Origin: Phymatolithon calcareum
Taxonomy: Eukaryota > Rhodophyta > Florideophyceae > Hapalidiales
Length of the DNA stretch: 64,000 bases
Direction: 5' to 3'
Assembly: GCA_977006965.1 (NCBI GenBank)
Contig: OZ345368.1
Location: 682,001-746,000, forward strand
The notes beneath the pieces were generated by a model. It searched no databases. It was not told the DNA's origin and was given only the letters and a program-made list of their open reading frames with translations. Positions 1 to 12,195 of the stretch are shown piece after piece. The translations under genes and the position numbers were made by a program. Positions within the stretch are counted from its first letter, which is position 1. The number at the start of each line of letters is the position of its first letter.

Positions 1-960
1 CCCTCGACGCCCCTCAGGGGACCAGAAGGAACACCCGCTACGAAACCCTGCCGAGGGCAATCAAGCCAAATTTTTTAGCATTCGAAAAGTTGCCCCAAGC
101 GTCAGCAGATGCGTTAGTAACTTTTAAAATAAAAATATACTATCTTCTTCTCCTACCGTGACAAAGGGGATGAAACAACGCCCTATCGGGGCCTTACCTG
201 GCATGCTACCACGGCTTCTGAGAAGCGGCGACGAGCGATGGGATCCAGCCGACGACTGAATTCGCCGAGGCAGTAGGGACATGTGTGGACCAATGATCTA
301 CAGTACTACTCTTTTCGGCGAACACCCTTTGCTGGACCAGCAAGACCAGCGACGACCAGGACATGAACGTTCTCCTTGAGTTTTGCGAATTCAAATCTTC
401 CACCACGTGTCTATCATACTCTGTGTGGAGACCCTCGAAGATGGCATACTCTCCCCCGCAAGAAAATTACCGCCGATGACTCTATCGCCACGCATTAGTA
501 CGGTACCGGTGCCACAACCGGTGGCAGCCTAAAAGCGACCAAGTGCGATGCCGTTCTGGCGTCGATAGAAGTCACCCGAGGCGGCCTTCAACGATTATGG
601 CCGGGCCGAAGAAATCTTGTGGATATACTCGACGCGATCCTGACACCCGGCGACGTTACAAGGCGAAGGGTCAAAACTCTGCGCGGGAGAACACGGATAC
701 GTGCAATTTCCAGCGGCTGGAAGCAAACTTCGAACCAAGGAGGTCGATCACCACAGCAAGCCCGGCGTCAAGAAAGTCTCGATCTCGAACGCGCGCTTTG
801 CAAGCTTACAGTGGCCTCCGCACGGATGTGAGTGCTTTTGGACGGAGAAGCATTCGCGCGTAAGAGGGCAAACCGTGTGAGCAGCTGTTCGGTAGCCCAT
901 CTTTTCGTTACGCTGATGGGACACGCGGTACGACACGCTCCATTGCAGGGGACTGACAGG
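1..960. other. Unassigned sequence, no supportable gene
   Basis: Both strands carry only short open frames (at most 106 codons) with low-complexity Arg/Ser-rich translations and no recognised motif. It borders the 3' end of the LINE at about 965 and is probably decayed repeat DNA. That is inference from context only. Confidence 0.5.
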
Positions 961-3789
961 AGATTTTTAGACGGGGGAGTTATATGTTGATTTATTTTAA
1001 AAGCTCCCAAAACCTCAATTTGATTAGCAGGGCTGCTTCTCGCTGTCTTCCACATGCACCTCTCTACTAGCCTCCTAATATCTCCTTAATCCGAATTTCT
1101 CTCCCTGCGAGGGCTCGACTTAGTCGTTCGCATTCATATTCTGTTTCTTGGTCCATATTCATGCACCGTACTGTGTGTTGTAGCACAACGAGCTCAACCA
1201 CAGCACCGGGCCCAAAGTATTTCGCTACAACTGATTTTCTCCACAAAGGAGCTCTGTTGAAAAGAAATCTCAGGCATCTCAAGTGCGCAGTTCTGTCCCT
1301 TATATGTAGCACTCCTGGTAGTTCATTCGGCTTAACGACCGGGATGTTAATTGTCCGTCCCTCTTCTTCCAACGTCCATATTTTTGCTGCTTCCCGTATG
1401 CGTCCGGTTTTTGATACCATGCCTTCTTCTGCTTGTTTTAGAGCTTCATTGAGGTGCTTCTCTTCTCTAAGATTCCCAATATCCTTTGATACATCTTCCC
1501 TGTCTTCTTCTCTTCCTTGGTAATCATCTGCGAGCTCAAAGTACTTCTTCCGTCTTACCAGGCTTAAAGCGAACCATTCAGCCTCGTGCGCTCTCCTCAT
1601 CTGTGGGCTGGCGCGTCGGCAGAGCACTCGCATCCTGTCCCTTCGATGTTCGGCATATTTTCAGAAAACATACCTGAAGAAAAGACCTTCTGGTGCTTCG
1701 ATTGCCGATAACAGACGTTTGGTGATCGGGGTCAGGTGAATGGCATACTCCCATTTGGAGAGAATCAATGACTTGAAAATTCTGATGCAAGTGGCTGGCT
1801 GGAATCCTCTGACGTTCACGCCTATTTGGCGGAGTTTGCATATACATCCCACCGCATTCCGAACTCTTGAGATTGCTGTATCGTCCCTAACTCCGTTGTT
1901 GTTCATACTGATCCCCAGGTAGTATAGTCTCCAGGCCTGATGCAGCGCTTTTCCTGCAAGAAAAAATTTCTTCTTTGGGAGGCCTTTGTACTTAAGGAAC
2001 TCAATCTTTCCTGGCTTTGTGTTCCATTTCATAGAGTTCTCGCCTGCCCACTTCGTGGCTATGTCCAATAGTTTTTGCAACCCTTTTGCATTCTTAGCCT
2101 GAAGAAGAACATCATCAGCAAATAATTGCGCTGGATGTTCAGACACGGTTCTCGGTACTTGGGCGGCGGCTTCGGCGAACGTATCCATGAATAAATTGTA
2201 TAGGCATGGACTGAGGGGGGGACCCTTGGGGAACACCTCGGTCGATAATGTACCACGTTTTTGTTTCGTCTCCTGCCGACGTGATCCACGACGGTTTCAT
2301 CAGGTAGGATACCATCCCTGTGATGTATGCCGGTAGCTTTTTCATCATTCGTTCAAGGAGGATATCCCTTGGGACGCTGCCATAAGCTGCAGATAGGTCG
2401 AGTACAGCAACGTACGAGTGGTCATTTTGCATAGTACTTTTTTCCCCAAGTATCGTCAGATATGTGCTCTTATCTCTCCGAAAACCCAGTTCTGCGGTAG
2501 TGAACCTTTATGTATGAGTCCAGGGCAGATTCCATAATATTCCTGACCTGACTCAGGAGAGATATAGGCCTGTAGTTTGCCGCAATGTGCGCTGGACCTT
2601 TCTTGTAGAGGGGAATAAGTGTTCTTGTCGCCTTTGTTATGGCAGACACATCAGTCCACCACATGTCTAGCCAGCATCATGCTGAAACAGACCTCCTTGT
2701 TTGCGTGCAGAATCTCACCGGCTATCCGGTCTGGGCCGACTGTTTTCCATCTTGCCGCGCTATTGAATGCTCTTCTAAGATGCCTTCTCATTGGGCTGTT
2801 AAATGTGAACCCCTCAAGGTTCACCTTCCAGTCCTTCTCTGCTTTGCACACGCTCAAGATGTACGCGGAAAACTTGCTCGGGTGCACTGGGGCTCCTAAA
2901 GCCCGGTTCTTCCCAGTTCTTCGCTCCTTGGTTTTCATGACCTTGCTCGCGACGTTTGCAGCCTCGCTAGGGCCCATCTTCTCGATTCCCTCTAGAAATG
3001 ACTCAAATTGATCCTCCCTCGATTTCCGTACCTTTTTCTTGATCAGCGCTTTGACATTTTTAAGCTCTACCATGTCAGCTTGGAGACCCGTCTTTTTTAT
3101 CCTTTTGTATATCCGTGTTCGATTCCTGGCTAATTGATCGAGCTCTCTATTCCTGAAAGACTTGTATCGTCCCGACCTGGGCTTGTTGGATATCCAGGGC
3201 TTTGCAAGCTTAGCACAGAGTACATCGTACCATGTATAGAGTTCGTCTTCCTTGTTATAAGCGCGCAGTCTTTCTATCATATCTGGGGCCCATGTTGATC
3301 TTTCCGAACTGGCTTGCACCGCTTGTTCTGGACAATTCCTTCCTGCTCTGGATACGAACTTTTCTCTCTGCCCCGCAACGATTTTGTGGTTCAGAATCGC
3401 ATTCGTACCGGTAGGTGCTTGGTGTTTCCATCTCAAAATCCATGTTGAATATATGAGAGCTCCGATTCGGCTGCCTTCGTCAGAACGATGTCGATGTTAC
3501 TCCTTCCTTGATTTGTCATGAATGTTGGGCTACTCGCCGTCCTTATTCTCCAATTGTACTTAGCTGCCCAGGATACAATTTTGGTCCCCATCCAGTTGCT
3601 CTTGTGGTCCCAAAGTCTATGTCTCGCCTTCAGATCTCCCATAATTACAGCTTTTCCAAGGCAGTATTTGTCTAGGCAATTTAATCGTTTTCCGTATTCT
3701 TCTTGTCTTAGTAGTGGTGAACTGTTCACCACAGCCATGGTAACGTCAGCCACATTTTCCACAACAGCTTGGTACGCCTTCGTCGCTCT
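961..3789 (-). mobile_element. Decayed LINE retrotransposon, 3' part (endonuclease end, RT, C-terminus, 3' UTR)
   Basis: Read on the minus strand, this is the 3' part of a non-LTR retrotransposon. From 3789 to about 3433 is the end of an AP-type endonuclease, with a GDLKARHRLWD block and a later SNIDIVL block. A linker follows, then a reverse transcriptase (about 2664-1661): NYRPISLLS, LDLSAAYGSVPR, RGVPQGSP and LFADDV, the last carrying the catalytic Asp pair. A charged 188-codon C-terminal frame lies at 1633-1067. The frame is broken near 2230 and by stops near 2433-2470 and 3433, so the element is dead. The 3' UTR (about 961-1110) is found again at 29018-29156, which fixes the element's end. 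The 5' half lies at 10722-12195, beyond the LTR element that split it. Confidence 0.85.
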
Positions 3790-4287
3790 TGTTGAGCTGG
3801 GCTTATGATTTGATTGTGCGAGCCGTTCGAACGTACCGGAAGAGACGTAGCAGTGACGAGACCTCACTTTCAACATTCCGACAGGTTGTCAGTAATTCTC
3901 AGTCGAAGGCAATGCCTCGTGGAACGTTGACCTGTGATACTGGTGCGGTGTGCGGGCTACGACCGAAAGGTTATTGGTTGGCGGTACTGCGGACGCTTAA
4001 CACGGGAGATACTCTAGCAGTTCATCTGTAGGGTATATAAGATAAAGGCTTGTAGCAACCGGGGAGGAAAAGGGGGAGGACCGGAGCCAGTTGGTTTTGG
4101 ATACGTAAACTTGACGCAATTATATTCCTACTAAGGTCGCTGCTTTGGTAGGATCCTCGCTTGTCTGCCCAGGAAGGGCAAGTAGGGACTTCGAACATCC
4201 GGAAGCTAAAGGTGATTTATTAGGAGCGGGACGATTCCGTTCTATAAGTCAGAAAGCATAGCAGCTTCTCTAGCCGACAGGGCTTCA
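3790..4287 (+). repeat. Left LTR of copia-order retrotransposon
   Basis: This 497-nt sequence starting TGTTGAGC is repeated at 10225-10721 at a constant offset of 6435 with a single difference (T4161 versus C10596). The left copy ends in CA at 4286-4287. A TATATAA box lies at 4034-4040. It interrupts the endonuclease of a minus-strand LINE. I found no clean target-site duplication. Confidence 0.92.
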
Positions 4288-5075
4288 GTGCGAACCCGCC
4301 GGTCCACAGTTATGGGCCCAGGAGGAAACAGCGAGCGAGGCCGTGGACGCGGTCAGGATGGACTACGTACTGCTCGGACTGGAGAGATTCCCACTCTCAC
4401 GGATAACTCGAACCCCCGACTGTACTGGAGGATGTTATTCATTTGGATACGATTCCAGGACCTTGCGGAAGAGGGATCAAAATATAAGCTGTCACTCGGG
4501 CAGCAGATCAACATCATCGTTACAAATATCAGAGGTAATGCAGGACAGCGCTTGGGCATGTAGCGGAGATGGTGAATGCTGTCATGACGCGGGACGAGTT
4601 CGCTGAAGTCTTAGACCACATTTTGGATATCGTTGATCAATTGGATCGTGAGGCTGTTTTCATGGAGACCGCGGGCGCATGGAGGGACATCATGTCAAAG
4701 GCCCACTCGGGCGGCAAGCAGTTGTACGATAAATATTAGTCAGAATTCTGCACCCTGTGTGTGTAGTACGCATATTCCCATGGCGAAGCTGCCCAGACGC
4801 CTCGGGTGCAGGAGCTGTTAGCTCTTCTATGCGTTCTCAACGCAGGGTTGGGGAGTACGGAGTTCAACATGGTGTTACAAACGTCCATAGAACACCAAGG
4901 AAAGCTGAACGCCCGTAAGAAGGGAGGGACAGATATTGCTCGCTGGGAATCGGCACTTACATCGAGATATGCGAATATCAGGGCATGGAGCCAAATATTC
5001 TACCGGGAAAGCAGCAGGAAACGAGTGGACATGCTTTCGGTACGCGAAATAACCGATCACGCATCGATGAGATAA
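4288..5075 (+). pseudogene. Gag-like remnant of the LTR element
   Basis: This lies between the left LTR and the protease region. Short frames at 4288-4563 and 4633-5075 read like a degraded Gag: a Gly/Arg-rich start, then a segment with PRLYWRMLFIWIRF. No CCHC knuckle is visible and frames are interrupted repeatedly. The assignment rests on position more than on motifs. Confidence 0.45.
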
Positions 5076-5903
5076 TTGGACATTGTAATATTCCAATTCC
5101 GGTCGGCAAGGCAAATACCTGTTTGCCACGCTATAGTTTTCGACTCTGATGTGACCTTCATTATCGGGAAAGAGACGCTTCGCCAGTGGGAAAGCCTCGA
5201 ATCACACAGCGGTGACTGGCTAGAGGTACAGGTTACCGATACCCGTGTCTGCTTGGCAACTACACAAACTGAGTCGGACGGACACTCACGCCTGCGCATA
5301 AGCGGCGATGATATGATGTTGAACGTCGCGGAGTCGATGCTCATCGATGTGAAGCATAGCGATTTTGTTAAGATCATTGAAAAGATCCACAAGCGAACCC
5401 ATCTACCGCCGGGTTCGGTGGAGCAGCTATTACGCAGGGCAAGAATGTGGAACGCGAACAGTCGCAGACAGATTTATGATGTATATTTCAATTGCAGAAG
5501 CTCCTTGCACAGCGGAGACCCCAAGCCGGAGAAAAAGTTTAGCCTGTCAAAGATACAATTGCATTTCAACTCGCGAGTTTGCCTTGATATCCTGTACTGG
5601 TCGGGCCATAAAGCAGTGCGCGTCGTCGACGCAGCAACAGGGTATTCAGAGCTGGCCCACATCAATTCGCGTGACCTATACCCATTATTACGCGATGTTT
5701 ACAATATCTGGTTTCTCCGACACCGAGAACCAGTCGAGCTTCTGGCCGATGCAGAATTCGACAGAAGTTTTATGGTAGCACGGGCGAAGGAAAAGAACGT
5801 AAAGTTTTCCACTCTACCAGCACGGCGCCATAACAAAGCTGGAATGGTAGAGTGTAAGAATCGTGTCATTAAGGATGATCTCGAAAGACTGGACAATGAC
5901 TAG
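5076..5903 (+). pseudogene. Pol remnant: protease end and integrase
   Basis: This is a 275-codon open stretch of a broken polyprotein with no ATG at its start (first codon TTG). The first about 40 residues resemble the end of a retropepsin (FDSDVTFIIGKETL). After residue 105 comes an integrase: a degraded His/Cys zinc-binding region (HKRTHLPPG, then FNCRSSLHSGD), then the DDE core. The core has Asp in CLDILYW, Asp in LLADAEF, and Glu 34 residues later in NKAGMVECKN. Integrase lies upstream of reverse transcriptase, which is the Ty1/copia gene order. Stops on both sides show it cannot be expressed as one polyprotein. Confidence 0.8.
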
Positions 5904-5960
5904 ACGCTCCGCAGCCTGACATTTCATGAGAAACTACAGGAAGCGGCGTTTTTAAGTAAC

Positions 5961-6508
5961 GTGCTCTACGGGCAGTGCATTGCATCTGCGTTTGAGATGG
6001 CGCGTGGATATACACCTTTAATCGCAGGAACAGGGACTTTTATGCTGCCAAAATCTGTACGAGATGCTACGGAAGAGTTAACCGCGCGTAGACTGATCGC
6101 CAAAATTTTCAGAGCCCGCCCTCAGAAGAATTGGCCCGTAGACATTTGTTTAGGGGTTCCGTTTTAATTTTGGTGCAGGAAGGTAACCGAAATCGCGGGA
6201 AGTGGCAGGAAGCCACAGTAAATTCTATTTATGCTGATGCCGCAGTGGTTTGCGGTAAGGGGCGATCGAAGCGCACAATAGCCCCAGAAGATGTCTGCAC
6301 GATCCCAGCATCGCAACTCTCTCGACAATTTGTGCGCTCAGAGCTTCAATTACCATTCGATTCGCCTGGTGCTGGGGGTAGTGCGACAGATGGATCGGAA
6401 GATGATGAGAGCCACGACTCGGATAGTTCGAACGGCTTATCACACTCTCCTGCCAAGCCCGCGAAGCCACCTACGCGCAAAAAATACGATACCAAAACCT
6501 CTACGTAG
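5961..6508 (+). pseudogene. Pol remnant: integrase C-terminal region and linker
   Basis: Two overlapping frames (5961-6167 and 6131-6508) continue the polyprotein after the integrase core. The second has a GSVLILVQEG...GKWQEATV segment like the small beta-barrel that often follows integrase in LTR elements. An acidic Ser/Asp linker and a Lys/Pro stretch come next. There is a frameshift between the two frames. Confidence 0.6.
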
Positions 6509-6829
6509 GAAGTGACATGGACACTACGGGCCACGGCAACAGACGTCTGTCCAGGTCGTAGACGACTGTGATCCTGACCCAACGGAGGAGTCTTCTGCAA
6601 TCGCCAGGGATAGCAGTGGAGATGGTGGACTCCGTTCACGTGCCGAACGTATTCTACGCAAGCCCGTACTGTATAGTGCGCTAACGAACCCTCAGTTCAT
6701 GACCAATGAGGCTGGCTGGGTGCCTGACTGGGTCTTCTTCGGTGCAGAGAAAACGGAACCGGATAAAAACTGGTTTCCTAGTTTTCATATCATGCTAAGT
6801 CTGCCGTTTCGCGCGGAGGCAATTGCATA

Positions 6830-7746
6830 AGCTCGAAATTTGTCTACAAGTTGAAGTCCGTTGATCAAGATGGTCGCGCCAGCGAGCAAAGGTTCATGCT
6901 CAAAGCACGCCTATGTGTTCACGGGAACCGTGATGTCGAGCGAGAAGCACTGATCAGTAATGCCGCCGTTGTGTCTCACGAGGGTTTTCGCTTGCTGTAC
7001 AGTATGGCTGCAAGGAAAGGCATACCTTTGGGCTAAGCAGATATTCGCGGCGCCTTCTCGCAATCGGTTGATGCTACCAGGTATGTCTGCGTGATTCCGG
7101 CACGTCGGCTGGGTAGACTGGATGAGTCTTGGTTGTTAACCAAAACAAGGTACAGCATTGTGTCCGCCGGTCGAAAATGGCAGCGTTCTTCTGATGCTGT
7201 CATGATAAATTAGTTGGGCTTGACGCAGATTCTTGGCGTACCGCAGCTGTTTTTCCGATTTTTCAATAAGGTCATCGGCGATTTAGCAATGCTTTTGGCT
7301 AAATACTTTGACGACTTAGTCATTGCTGGCAGGAATGCTGAATGGAACGAGTTCGCGCGTGAGAGAGTTAGTGGGGCGTTCGACATTTGCAGCAGGAGCT
7401 GCACACCTCAAGAACTGACCGTCAATAGCACTGCAGTGCACCAGAGCACGAATGCATTTGCGTAGATATCCGAAACAACACCAAGGAAGTTCTGCTGATA
7501 GTGCTTGCTCCTGGAAGGAGGAAGTAAATCCGAGACTAGCTCACAAATCTCGAGGCTCGGTAAGTGCGAGCATTTGCTGGTAAGCTAGGCAATGCAGGAA
7601 TTGCTGAGTCGCCGTTCGCGGCATTTGCCGCGAGTTTCATACAACAACTCGTTCCGGCCATGAAGGTTGAAGACCTGAAGCGCGCGAACGGGATTGCGCG
7701 AGACGTGCTGAAAAAAGTGTTGGAAGTGTGTTGCTTGGAGCTCTAG
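6830..7746 (+). pseudogene. Pol remnant: reverse transcriptase and connection region
   Basis: Three fragments in order make up a copia-type reverse transcriptase. At 6851-7036, FMLKARLCVHGNRD matches the KARLVA-type block, followed past a stop by ADIRGAFSQS, which corresponds to motif A. At 7214-7465, YFDDLVIAG is the YxDD catalytic motif C. At 7564-7746, FAGKLGNAGIAESPFAAF is the connection region before RNase H. Stop codons separate the pieces, so no functional enzyme is encoded. Confidence 0.82.
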
Positions 7747-7819
7747 TCGCAACACATTTCAATATCAAGTCTGATCTCGGTACACGTGTCAAGTCGAAAG
7801 ATGTCATAGTATGATAATA

Positions 7820-9501
7820 TGTTTACAAGTAGTTATGTTGTTGTCAATGGTTACTTGAAACCGTTAAGATTGAGGAATTGCAGATGCATCAGTGGGTCAC
7901 TCCTGAAAATGATAAATTGCAGAGACGCAAAACAGTGCGCAAATTGTGCAACTGTATTCCGCTGTCACGCGCACGCCAAATTGTGGAGCCCTGAAAACGT
8001 TGTCGCATTTTGTGTCAGACAATTCCGTTACGGAACCAAAATATTAATTGATTTGATGTCCTATTTTGGGTGCTTATAGTGCCCAAAGCATCCGACATGG
8101 GCCCTCACTTTGGTGCTGAAGAGTACAAGTATTACATTACACCGCTGGAGACTTAGGGGTTTTGGAGTAGTATAATACTCCAAAGGGTAATCAGGCGGGC
8201 TGTAAAGTACTCCAGGAAACTATTTAAACGTTCACTCGAAGGGAGAGGGGAAAGTGAAGAAATTATAGGTAGATCCATAGATTCGTTGCACGGAGAAGGC
8301 TTTATGGTGCTAGACGAAATAAGTACTATGTCATTGTAATGAATACACGAAGATGTCTCTTCTCGAGTGTTCTTTCGTCAGTTCGGCTTTCCCCTTTACT
8401 CATGGCGTTGAAAAGCAGAGCTGTCTATCTCCATCTGGTCCGCAAACAAGTTCGGTAAGAATGGGATTGATTATCCGTCTATTATGCATTCTGCTGCATA
8501 AACGGCATCTGCAGCAAAGGATCGCAAATGGACCCATGCGGTACCGAATGTCCCTGCACGCCCGCCGGCTCCGTGACCGAAGAATCTCCCGAAGAGCTCT
8601 GCAGCATCCCCATATGTCTGCTTTTCGCACGCTTTTCGGATCGGGTTGCGAGCGCTCGTTAATCACCTTAAAAGGTGTTAACCATGTTACGTTTCGATAC
8701 GTACTTGTAAAGTATGCCACTCTGTACAACAAGTACTCACCCTATTCAACTGATGGGGCTATTCGACGTCTGGACGCAGAACCGCATGGTCGCGGGAGGC
8801 CGCGCTCAATGAGCGCAGAAATATGTTTGGGCTTGGTGTTGACATGGGGGAGGACACGCGGATCTGAGATGGTCCTCTGCTTGCTCTTCGGAATAACGGC
8901 ATCAGTGTGCGCTTCTCAAGCTCCTCAAGATCCAGCTGGAATATTATTACGTACTTGCATAGCATGGACGAGAATCTACTCTTCTAAGCTGCAGCGCATC
9001 TTTCTGATCACCCATGGATGAAGTGCATGAGGCAGATCACTGCACTACTCCTACTGGGAGAAACGCGCCGTAGCGAAAATGATAGAAATGTGTCGTACAA
9101 CACATTTGGATCACAGAGGGAAGCTCTATGACCAAATGTCGCGCGATTTGCACATTTTGCGTGTCACAAATCGAGGACACGAGACAAATGCACCGTGGCG
9201 TGACGACGCGTTTTGTGCAAAAATGACGCATTTTGTGCAATTTATCATTTTCAGGAGCGACCCAGTAATAGCAGTGCACGAAATGCATCCATTATATTAC
9301 AAGTCAGCACTGGTTATTTGATGTCAGCATGCATCCAGGATTGTTTTTCCACTGGCATTAGGCTGGTATATAACTTCCATCTCAGGTGCCGACCATCGGA
9401 ATAAACCAAGGAACTGATCTTCACCCAACTCATCTCATTCTCAATCTTTCAACCTCAACCAAACATTTTCTTCAACCTCATCACTTCCCTAACCTCCAAC
9501 A
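7820..9501 (+). mobile_element. Probable nested solo LTR or insertion inside pol
   Basis: About 1.68 kb of unrelated sequence separates the connection region (ends about 7746) from RNase H (starts 9557), which are contiguous in a normal copia pol. The segment starts TGTT (7820) and ends AACA (9501), matching LTR terminal inversions. It carries a TATATAA box near 9367, an AATAAA at 9400 and a pyrimidine-rich tract before its end. ORFs inside (for example 8353-9021) match nothing I recognise. The flanking 5-mers (TAATA and ATAAA) are not identical, so the exact ends are uncertain. Confidence 0.45.
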
Positions 9502-9556
9502 ATAAAAAGAGCCCGTTTTGACTTACCTACTATCGTCAAATAAGGAGTATAAGCTG

Positions 9557-10042
9557 ATGAGAGTGGTTGTTTTCGCCGATGCAGGGTTTCCATATTATGG
9601 CGAGAACAAGGCAGTGGCACAGGAAGGAGCAATTGTCGGCGTTAGTTTCGGCACAGCAGTATGATCCTTTTTTTACGTTGTTGCATGTCAGTTCCGGAAG
9701 CAGCAACGAGTCTCAATCTCTTCGGGCTGTGCAGAAACGATCGCTGCCGTGACCGTCTTTGGCTGCGCATCATATGTACAGGAAGCGCTGTGGAAAGTCA
9801 CGAACAGGAAGGTCCCGCTGACTTCGGTCGTCGACAGTTGAGGTCTGCATCGCAGTTTGGCGACGCAAAGCACGCTGCGAGATGCGACGATGTTACCAGA
9901 TGTGGGCAAGCGGCGTGCTGCATACGACTTTGGCGATATCGATGCGATTGTATGGATCGCTGGAGCGAAAAACCGTGCGGAAGAACTCACGAAAGCGCAC
10001 TCCGTCGAGACAGCAGCACCACTTCAGCGTATGATGGTATAA
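9557..10042 (+). pseudogene. Pol remnant: RNase H
   Basis: A short frame at 9557-9664 has VVVFADAGF followed by GAIVGVSFG, the first Asp-containing strand and turn of copia-type RNase H. A frame-shifted piece at 9857-10042 has AIVWIAGAKNRAEELTK, the end of the domain. It ends just upstream of the purine-rich tract and right LTR, as expected for the last pol domain. Confidence 0.7.
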
Positions 10043-10209
10043 GGGCGTTTGCCGGTCGAGGTTGAAAACCGACGTGAGTACGGTCCGCCCTGGCCGAGGA
10101 AGACTAGTACGTTTTCAAGTTTGTGTCCTTTTGTTACTAGGTTTGTGTAATATGGTTTCATCTTGTTTTGTTTTCATTCCGGAATACCAGCTAAAGGTTC
10201 TGGAGTTCG

Positions 10210-10224
10210 ACGTGAAGGGGGGAA
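10210..10224 (+). other. Polypurine tract
   Basis: A purine run (GTGAAGGGGGGAA) sits directly before the right LTR. This is the expected position for the plus-strand primer of an LTR retrotransposon. Confidence 0.75.
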
Positions 10225-10721
10225 TGTTGAGCTGGGCTTATGATTTGATTGTGCGAGCCGTTCGAACGTACCGGAAGAGACGTAGCAGTGACGAGACCTC
10301 ACTTTCAACATTCCGACAGGTTGTCAGTAATTCTCAGTCGAAGGCAATGCCTCGTGGAACGTTGACCTGTGATACTGGTGCGGTGTGCGGGCTACGACCG
10401 AAAGGTTATTGGTTGGCGGTACTGCGGACGCTTAACACGGGAGATACTCTAGCAGTTCATCTGTAGGGTATATAAGATAAAGGCTTGTAGCAACCGGGGA
10501 GGAAAAGGGGGAGGACCGGAGCCAGTTGGTTTTGGATACGTAAACTTGACGCAATTATATTCCTACTAAGGTCGCTGCTTTGGTAGGATCCTCGCCTGTC
10601 TGCCCAGGAAGGGCAAGTAGGGACTTCGAACATCCGGAAGCTAAAGGTGATTTATTAGGAGCGGGACGATTCCGTTCTATAAGTCAGAAAGCATAGCAGC
10701 TTCTCTAGCCGACAGGGCTTC
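10225..10721 (+). repeat. Right LTR of copia-order retrotransposon
   Basis: This copy is identical to 3790-4286 except at one position. The repeat ends at C10721 and the next base is G, whereas the left LTR has A there to complete the terminal CA. LINE sequence resumes immediately after. Confidence 0.92.
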
Positions 10722-12195
10722 GTTGCGAGGCCGCAGGTCCACGGCTGTCTTGAAGAGGACTCTTTTTGGTGTTCCTGATCTGTTTATGAGTGGCACTCCT
10801 CCATGTGGTTTCTCTCTGCCTTTCTGGTGTCTCTTTGCACAAATCTGATCGTAATTGACTCTCATTGCAATGTCTTCTCTTTGGAACGTCTCTTTGAGCC
10901 CCAAAACCTGGATACTTTTCCATTAGCTTCTCGACTATCGCTGGAGTTTCCTATGATCCACCCACATGAAAGGTACACAATTCGATGGGATTACGGAAGA
11001 TCATTGATCGATTCTTCCTTCAGCTTCCAATTCGATGCTGGTGTGGATTTTTCTCTATTTTACAAGCGATTTACTTCGACTTGGATGGATTCTTTCGTCT
11101 CCTCATCCGTTGCTTGGTTGTTCTCTTCTTCTCTGGATAACCGTGTCGAATCTACGTCTTCCGGACTTGCCCGGACTTTGCCTTGCATTGTCCCCTGTTC
11201 AGGAGCTTCTCTGCGAGTACTGTGTTGTCGACGACTCATTCGTATTTTCTTCAGGGTTCATGCTAAACTGGGCGCTCTAATTGCGGGCTGATATGTTTTA
11301 CATACTCTAATTGTATGTTGGTCCATTCTGGGGGGCTGGCATAATCTCGCTGAGTTGCGGAGTTGCTCGCTGCTGTTCTGCGGCATGTTCGTACTGGGAC
11401 ATGACATTATTCATATCAGCCTCATCGAAGAACGTAACATCCTCTTCTGCCTTCCTTTGGTTGGTTCTGTACCATTGCCGCGTATGGTATTCAGCCGCCG
11501 AACCAGCACAGCGTTTCATGCGCTTCCTTGTGTCCCATAAGTTCTTTAACGCCCGCTCTTTTTCTGTAAAGCTTTTCGATCGGGACACAGCGTCATCGAA
11601 GATATTGTAATTTAGATCTTTCAGAAGGCCTGCTGCTTTCATGGTAGGGATGGTTCTGTCCACAAATGACTCGCCAGATAGAATTTCGAGCCTGAAATCT
11701 GCCGATAAAAGAAGGACATAGAATTGATCCTCTCGGCAGTACTTTCATGAGCTCGTGGTATAGCTCCACCTCATCCATCTTCTCGAGACCTGCGAAGTAC
11801 AAGGGAATAATTTTAGAGCGATCCCGCGTTGTTGTGTGTGCACGAAGCACGGTTCTGAGGTTTGCAATAGCATTACGACTGTACTGGGTCAAATTCTCAC
11901 GTGAAGGATGGAAACGCGCTGCTGCTGCCGCGTAGGACTGGAATCGGCCCACGGGCCGCACTGGTGCAGCATCAGCGTTGTTAGTCAGGCTGTGTGTTTT
12001 GTATGGTCGTGGAGGCCTCACATCGCGGCTATTTTCATTGTTTGTGATGATATTGTTCCTTTTTGTGGTCTGCTCGACTTCTGCTCTTCCTTCTGTACGG
12101 ATGAAGGCCTTGTACAGCGTGGATATTCCTTCGCCCGTGGTTGGTGCACCTTGCAGAATAAGCTCGCCTCTCACATCGCGCTTGTTACGACGCAC
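10722..12195 (-). mobile_element. Decayed LINE, 5' part (ORF1-like region and start of endonuclease)
   Basis: This is the minus-strand continuation of the LINE interrupted by the LTR element. At 10904-10722 the translation (KGREKPHGGVPLINRS) resembles the N-terminal part of an AP-type endonuclease and runs up to the insertion point. Upstream, frames at 12195-11593 (200 codons) and 11663-11307 (118 codons) are basic, Arg/Lys-rich and lack catalytic motifs, as expected for ORF1. Frameshifts separate them. The LINE 5' end is not defined. Confidence 0.7.

Noticed and set aside
4287-4310. Similarity of sequence after the left LTR to sequence after the right LTR (about 18 of 23 bases)
   Set aside because: Right side is LINE coding sequence and left side is the element's own interior. 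The match is short and probably chance, so I did not extend the LTRs or infer a primer-binding site.
8353-9021. 222-codon frame inside the nested insertion
   Set aside because: First Met is ATG but the translation is Arg/Ser/Leu-rich without motif, and it overlaps opposite frames; not supportable as a gene.
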